Assembly: GCF_018332695.1 (NCBI RefSeq)
Contig: NZ_BOQN01000015.1
Location: 124,001 to 188,000 of the forward strand
Origin: Paractinoplanes toevensis
Lineage (GTDB): Bacteria > Actinomycetota > Actinomycetes > Mycobacteriales > Micromonosporaceae
Direction: 5' to 3'
Length of the DNA stretch: 64,000 nucleotides
Below, piece after piece: positions 59,569 through 64,000 of the stretch; position 1 is the first letter of the stretch, and each line of letters begins with the position of its first letter. Below the pieces are notes generated by a model. That model did no database searches. It was not told where the DNA came from and saw only the letters and a list, made by a program, of their open reading frames with translations. The position numbers were made by a program, and so were the translations under genes.

Positions 59569-61128
59569 CTACTTCTTGTCGTCGTCGTCTTTCTGGGGCT
59601 TCATCAGCTTGTTGAAGTCCAGGTTGGGGAGCTTGAAGCCGCCGGGGCCGGCGCCACCGCCCAGGGCGTTCGGGTCGAGGCCCGGCGGGAGCTGGGGCAT
59701 GCCGCCCGGGAAGCCCGGGGGCATCGCGCCGCCGCCCACGCGGGGGCGGGTCGAGCCGCCCTTCGTGCCCTTGCGCTTGTTCTTCGGGCTCTTGGTGGCC
59801 TTCCGCCGCGCGCCGGGCAGGCCCATCATGCCGGTCATCTGCTTCATCATCTTCTGCGCGTCGGCGAAGCGGTTCAGCAGCTGGTTGACCTCCATCACGG
59901 TGACGCCGGAGCCGTTCGCGATGCGGACCCGGCGGGAGCCGTTGAGGATCTTCGGATTGGTGCGCTCGCCGGGGGTCATCGAGCGAATGATCGCGGTGAC
60001 CCGGTCGAAGTGGGAGTCGTCGAGGTCGTCGAGCTGGGCCTTCATCTGGCCCATGCCGGGCATCATGCCGAGGATGTTGGCGATCGGGCCCATCCGGCGC
60101 ACGGCGGTCAGCTGCTCGAGGAAGTCCTCCAGGGTGAACTGCTCGCCACCGAGCAGCTTGGAGGTCATCTTCTCTTTCTGGTCCTCGTCGAAGGCCTGCT
60201 CGGCCTGCTCGATGAGGGTCAGCACGTCGCCCATGCCGAGGATGCGGCTGGCCATCCGGTCGGGGTGGAAGAGGTCGAAGTCTTCGAGCTTCTCGCCGGT
60301 GGACGCGAACAGGATCGGCTCGCCGGTGACGTGCCGGACGGACAGCGCGGCACCACCGCGGGCGTCGCCGTCGAGCTTGGAGAGGACCACGCCGGTGATG
60401 CCGACGCCGTCGCGGAACGCCTCGGCGGTCTGCACCGCGTCCTGGCCGACCATGGCGTCGATGACGAAGATGACCTCGTCGGGGTCGACCGCGTCGCGGA
60501 TGTCGCGGGCCTGCTGCATCATCTCGGCGTCGATGCCGAGGCGGCCGGCGGTGTCGACGATGACGATGTCTTTCGCCGTGCGCTTGGCGTGCTCGATCGA
60601 GTCCTTCGCGACCTGGACCGGGTCGCCGACGCCGTTGCCGGGCTGCGGGGCGTAGACGTCGACCCCGGCCCGGCCGGCCAGAACCTGCAGCTGGTTGACC
60701 GCGTTGGGGCGCTGGAGGTCGGCCGCGACGAGCAGCGGCTGGTGGCCCTGGCCCTTGAGCCAGCGGGACAGCTTGCCGGCCAGCGTGGTCTTACCGGAAC
60801 CCTGCAGACCGGCCAGCATGATCACCGTCGGCGGCGTCTTGGCGAACTGGAGGCGCCGGTTCTCGCCACCGAGGATGTTGATGAGCTCCTCGTGGACGAT
60901 CTTGATGATCTGCTGGGCCGGGTTGAGGGCCTGGGAGACCTCGGCGCCCCGGGCGCGTTCCTTCAGGTTGAAGATGAAGGCCTTGACCACGGGCAGCGCG
61001 ACGTCCGCCTCCAGCAGCGCGAGACGGATCTCGCGTGCGGTGGCGTCGATGTCGGCATCGGTGAGCTTGCCCTTGCCGCGAAGCTTGGTGAAGATCCCGG
61101 ACAGGCGGTCACTCAAGGTGTCAAACAC
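59569..61128 (-). CDS. ffh: signal recognition particle protein Ffh
   Basis: GTPase of the signal recognition particle that targets nascent membrane proteins, 519 residues. N domain 1-90; G domain with GLQGSGKTTLAGKLSRWL, DTAGRLGIDAEMMQQA and VLSKLDGDARGGAAL; Met-rich M domain from about 300 (IANILGMMPGMGQMKAQLDD) that binds 4.5S RNA. The C terminus has about 65 extra residues rich in Lys, Gly and Pro (TKGGSTRPRVGGGAMPPGFP). The 4.5S RNA gene is not in the window. Confidence 0.98.
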   Translation of the reverse strand: MFDTLSDRLSGIFTKLRGKGKLTDADIDATAREIRLALLEADVALPVVKAFIFNLKERARGAEVSQALNPAQQIIKIVHEELINILGGENRRLQFAKTPPTVIMLAGLQGSGKTTLAGKLSRWLKGQGHQPLLVAADLQRPNAVNQLQVLAGRAGVDVYAPQPGNGVGDPVQVAKDSIEHAKRTAKDIVIVDTAGRLGIDAEMMQQARDIRDAVDPDEVIFVIDAMVGQDAVQTAEAFRDGVGITGVVLSKLDGDARGGAALSVRHVTGEPILFASTGEKLEDFDLFHPDRMASRILGMGDVLTLIEQAEQAFDEDQKEKMTSKLLGGEQFTLEDFLEQLTAVRRMGPIANILGMMPGMGQMKAQLDDLDDSHFDRVTAIIRSMTPGERTNPKILNGSRRVRIANGSGVTVMEVNQLLNRFADAQKMMKQMTGMMGLPGARRKATKSPKNKRKGTKGGSTRPRVGGGAMPPGFPGGMPQLPPGLDPNALGGGAGPGGFKLPNLDFNKLMKPQKDDDDKK

Positions 61129-61195
61129 GGTGCGACTTCCCGATGGTCGAAAGGGTGCCTACAAACAACGCAAGCCTAGCCGCCCGCGTTGAAGC

Positions 61196-61423
61196 TCACC
61201 GGTTGCGCATGCGGTACGTCTTCTGCGCAGCCTCGATCCGCCGCTGGGTGCGGGTGCCGGGAGCGAGCGACTTCTTGGCCTTGCCGTACAGATAAACGCC
61301 GCCGACCACCGCGAGCACGACCAGGGCCAGGTAGAACAGCGGGCCGATGATCGCGTGCAGCACCCAGCCGACCACGACCACGGCGCCGATCGCCGCGAGC
61401 AGATATGCGAGAGCCTTACCCAT
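61196..61423 (-). CDS. small membrane protein with two helices
   Basis: A 75-residue protein next to ffh. Two hydrophobic segments, ALAYLLAAIGAVVVVGWVL and IIGPLFYLALVVLAVVGGVY, are followed by a basic tail (KAKKSLAPGTRTQRRIEAAQ). ATG 61423 with GGAGG 5 nt upstream is preferred to a start 4 codons earlier. It is in the same direction as ffh, 67 nt upstream of it. Function unknown. Confidence 0.75.
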   Translation of the reverse strand: MGKALAYLLAAIGAVVVVGWVLHAIIGPLFYLALVVLAVVGGVYLYGKAKKSLAPGTRTQRRIEAAQKTYRMRNR

Positions 61424-61654
61424 CAGGTCCTCCAAAAAGAGCGTCGACCTCCACGATGCCCCCGCGGGTCAAGCCTGCCTATCGGCCGTATCCCTGAAGC
61501 ACACCCCGTAGGGGTCGCTCTCGTCCGTTTTGTCCTACCTCATCGGGTAAATGGCGTATACCGGCGTTATCAGGCGTCACATACGACCGCAACTTCGAGT
61601 CGAGGGCTGCCGTTGAGGGTCAGTGACCGAGACGGCGGGCGGAAGGACGACGGC

Positions 61655-63442
61655 GTGCCGATACGGCGGATCCTGCGACACACGCCCTGGCCGGTTCGGC
61701 GGCGGGTGCTGGCCGGCCTGCAACACAAGCTGCTGCGCTATGTCCCGGCCGAGCGCCGCCTGGCCACGGCCCGGCGGGTCGTTCCGCTGACCGGAGGACC
61801 GCGGCGGGTCCGGGTGGCCGCGCGGGTCACGGAGAGGGCAACCCCCTCGGGCGTACGCCGGGAGAACCTCGACCGAGTCGTGACCGCGCTCGAAACGGCC
61901 GGCATCGACTGGTTCCGGGTACCGGTCGAATCGGTGACCGGGTCGGCGGTAGCCGTACCGGAAGAGGACCGGAACCGGGTGATCGCCCTGCTCGAAACGC
62001 TGAGCGCGAGTGACGCCGGGCTGTTGGAGATCGTCCGGCCGCAGGGCCGGCACGGCCGGCGCGGACGACGGACCGCGACCGTGCTGCGGCTGAGCCGTCC
62101 GGTGACCGACCCGCGCGGGACCCTGGTATTCGGCCCGGAGTACGGCTGCGAGATCGAGTTCTGGCGCAGCGTGAACGGCAACCTGGTCGGGCCGCGCAGC
62201 AACCCGGTCTCCGACGTGGTGCCCGCCGACGAGCCGATGGTGTACGCGAGCGAGCAGGTGTTCGGCTCCTTCAGCGCGCCCGATGACCCGGCCTCCTACC
62301 GCACCCGCGAGATCTTCACGATGGTCAGCCCGGACCGGGTCGGGTTCCCGATCGACGTGGTCTACACCTGGGTGGACGGCGGCGATCCGGACTGGCGGGA
62401 GCGCAAGGCCGGGGCGCTGTCGGAGAACAGCTGGGTCGCCGACGTGAGCGGGCTGGCCACCAACGACTCGCGGTACGCCTCCCGGGACGAGTTGCGCTAC
62501 TCGCTGCGCGCGCTGCACGCGTTCGCCCCCTGGGTGCGGCACATCTTCCTGGTCACCGACGACCAGGTGCCGGCCTGGCTGGACACCGCCCGGCCGGATC
62601 TGACCGTGGTGAGCCACCGGGAAATCTTCGGCGACACCGGCCGGCTGCCGACCTTCAACTCGCAGGCCATCGAGTCGCGGCTGCACCGGATCCCGGGGCT
62701 GGCCGAGCACTTCCTCTACCTGAACGACGACGTCTTCCTGGCCCGGCCGGTGCCGCCGGAGATGTTCTTCACGCCGGGCGGACTGACCCGGTTCTTCCCG
62801 TCGACGGCGCTGGTCGACTCGGCACCGCGGCGGGACGACGACCCGCCGGCCAACTCGGCCGGGAAGAACAACCGGCGGCTGATCCAGCAGGCGTTCGGCC
62901 GGGTGCTGACCCGGAAGATGAAGCACACTCCGCACCCGTCGCGGCGCAGTGTGCTCGCCGAGATCGAGCTGCGCTTCGCCGAGCAGGTGGCGGCGACGGC
63001 CGAGCACCAGTTCCGGCATCCGGAGGACGTCTCGCTGCTCTCGTCGCTGCAGCAGTACTACAGCTACCTGACCGGGCGGGCCGCCCCCGGCGAGATCAAG
63101 TACATGTACGCCGACCTGGCCGACGCGGGGACGCCGATGCGGCTGGCCCGGGTGCTGCACGACCGGCATCTGGACGCGTTCTGCCTGAACGACACCGACT
63201 CGACCGTCGAGGCGGCCGACGAACAGGCCGCGCTGCTGGCCGAGTTCCTGCCGGCCTATCTGCCGTTCCCGTCGCCGTACGAGCTGGCGAACCCGCGGCC
63301 CGCGACCGGGCGGCTGGAGCTGCCGCGTACGCCGGTGCTGGCCCGCCAGGCCTCCCGCGCGCCGCATGCGCAACCACACCCGGACATCGCGCTGCCGGCG
63401 CAGCCGGTGCCGCCGTCCGCCTCCGACTCCTCCGTGGCCTAG
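61655..63442 (+). CDS. Stealth family capsular polysaccharide phosphotransferase
   Basis: A 595-residue cytoplasmic enzyme that transfers a sugar phosphate to a growing surface polysaccharide. The Stealth blocks are visible: CR1 FPIDVVYTWVDGGDPDWRER, CR2 DELRYSLRALHAFAPWVRHI, CR3 near NDDVFLARPV and CR4 in the segment with DRHLDAFCLNDTDS. A basic N-terminal region of about 200 residues precedes them. GTG 61655 is chosen because AAGGA lies 7 nt upstream; the frame is open from 61355. With the adjacent nucleotide-sugar dehydrogenase it marks the beginning of a surface glycan locus. Confidence 0.9.
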   Translation: MPIRRILRHTPWPVRRRVLAGLQHKLLRYVPAERRLATARRVVPLTGGPRRVRVAARVTERATPSGVRRENLDRVVTALETAGIDWFRVPVESVTGSAVAVPEEDRNRVIALLETLSASDAGLLEIVRPQGRHGRRGRRTATVLRLSRPVTDPRGTLVFGPEYGCEIEFWRSVNGNLVGPRSNPVSDVVPADEPMVYASEQVFGSFSAPDDPASYRTREIFTMVSPDRVGFPIDVVYTWVDGGDPDWRERKAGALSENSWVADVSGLATNDSRYASRDELRYSLRALHAFAPWVRHIFLVTDDQVPAWLDTARPDLTVVSHREIFGDTGRLPTFNSQAIESRLHRIPGLAEHFLYLNDDVFLARPVPPEMFFTPGGLTRFFPSTALVDSAPRRDDDPPANSAGKNNRRLIQQAFGRVLTRKMKHTPHPSRRSVLAEIELRFAEQVAATAEHQFRHPEDVSLLSSLQQYYSYLTGRAAPGEIKYMYADLADAGTPMRLARVLHDRHLDAFCLNDTDSTVEAADEQAALLAEFLPAYLPFPSPYELANPRPATGRLELPRTPVLARQASRAPHAQPHPDIALPAQPVPPSASDSSVA

Positions 63443-63465
63443 AGGCACCCGGAAATCCGCCGGCT

Positions 63466-63507
63466 CGCCGCCGGCCCAACCGCCGGCGCCGCCGGCCCAA
63501 TTGCCGG
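63466..63507 (+). repeat. 21-bp tandem repeat before the nucleotide-sugar dehydrogenase
   Basis: Two adjacent units, CGCCGCCGGCCCAACCGCCGG (63466-63486) and a copy with two changes (63487-63507), in a run of GCCGGC palindromes between the two glycan genes. Confidence 0.75.
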
Positions 63508-63538
63508 CCGCGGCCGGCCCCAAAGAGGGGGAAATTTC

Positions 63539-64000
63539 ATGACTTACGATGTTGTTGTGCTCGGACTCGGGTACGTCGGGCTACCGCTCGCCCAGCAGGC
63601 CACCCGGGCCGGCATGACGGTGCTCGGCTTCGACGTCAACGCACGCGTCGTCGACTCCCTCACCGCCGGGAAGTCGCACGTGGACGACCTCAGCGACGCC
63701 GACGTGACCGAGATGCTGGCCGCCGGCTTCCGCACCACCACCGACGAGACGCTGATCGCCCGGGCCGACACCGCGGTGATCTGCGTGCCCACCCCGCTGG
63801 CCGAGGGCGATGGCCCCGACCTGCGCGCCGTCGTCGGCGCCACCGAGGCGATCGGCCGCAACCTGCGCCCCGGCATGCTGGTCGTGCTCGAGTCGACCAC
63901 CTACCCCGGCACCACCGACGAGGTGGTCCGGCCGCTGCTGGAGAAGCTGTCCGGGCTGACCGCCGGCATCGACTTCCACCTGGCCTTCTCGCCGGAGCGG
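63539..64000 (+). CDS. nucleotide-sugar dehydrogenase, 3' end beyond the window
   Basis: The first 154 residues of a UDP-glucose/GDP-mannose dehydrogenase family enzyme that oxidises C6 of a nucleotide sugar to a uronate with NAD+. The Rossmann fold starts VVVLGLGYVGLPLAQQATRA, typical of the UDP-GlcNAc/ManNAc branch, with Asp in GFDVNARVVDSL and TAVICVPTPL and VVLESTTYPGTTDEV. ATG 63539 has GAGGGGG upstream. It should supply the acidic sugar to the polysaccharide extended by the Stealth enzyme. Confidence 0.9.
   Translation, partial: MTYDVVVLGLGYVGLPLAQQATRAGMTVLGFDVNARVVDSLTAGKSHVDDLSDADVTEMLAAGFRTTTDETLIARADTAVICVPTPLAEGDGPDLRAVVGATEAIGRNLRPGMLVVLESTTYPGTTDEVVRPLLEKLSGLTAGIDFHLAFSPER

Overview
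The window is very GC-rich actinobacterial chromosome with many GTG starts, 4-nt start/stop overlaps, F420-type oxidoreductase, DivIVA and SpoIIE/STAS regulators. Gene content and order (dxr-rip1-ispG, rpsB-tsf-pyrH-frr-cdsA-rlmN, yraN-comM-dprA-xer, rnhB-lepB-lepB-rplS-trmD-rimM-khpA-rpsP-ffh), together with the AlpA/GntR/Cys-motif accessory genes, suggest a member of the Micromonosporaceae, most likely Actinoplanes-like. This is inference from style and synteny; no rRNA or tRNA is present to confirm it.

Layout. 1-5.8 kb: VIT metal transporter, methionine aminopeptidase, and a STAS protein convergent with a 1178-residue sensor kinase/response regulator/PP2C phosphatase/RsbW-like ATPase. 6-12.8 kb: a leftward gamma-glutamylation catabolic locus (APC permease, glutamine-synthetase-like ligase, aldehyde dehydrogenase, SDR, two PuuD-type hydrolases) that breaks down an amine, possibly ethanolamine or a polyamine. 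12.8-19.3 kb: a long structured leader and a MerR regulator, a TetR-controlled YhgE-type ABC exporter, an LLM oxidoreductase and a PadR regulator. 19.4-29.8 kb: acetyltransferase, polyprenol-type glycosyltransferase, MEP isoprenoid genes ispG and dxr flanking a site-2 protease, YihY membrane protein, a phytoene-desaturase-like flavoprotein, an MBL-Rieske protein and a small membrane protein. 29.9-36.5 kb: a multi-DivIVA protein and the translation/lipid operon rpsB, tsf, pyrH, frr, cdsA, rlmN. 36.7-40.6 kb: yraN-comM-dprA.

40.6-44.8 kb is accessory: an AlpA-like regulator divergent from a Cys-motif Pro-rich protein, a second small Cys-motif protein, a short GntR regulator, several tandem repeats, a long hairpin and a stretch without recognisable genes. 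Core genes resume with a XerC/D recombinase, a class V aminotransferase, an M23 peptidase and the leftward rnhB-to-rpsP block, then DUF402, proS, an ECF sigma factor with its probable membrane partner, an amidohydrolase, a Uma2 protein and ffh. The right end opens a surface polysaccharide locus (Stealth phosphotransferase, nucleotide-sugar dehydrogenase cut by the window edge).

Most unusual observations: a ~98-bp dispersed hairpin repeat present twice (27.8 and 53.6 kb), a MerR leader with an ideal Shine-Dalgarno in front of an AUA codon and a nested RNA-like fold, a khpA gene with no canonical start at the expected place, a gamma-glutamyl pathway lacking the PuuB oxidase, and the accessory Cys-motif cluster between dprA and xer.
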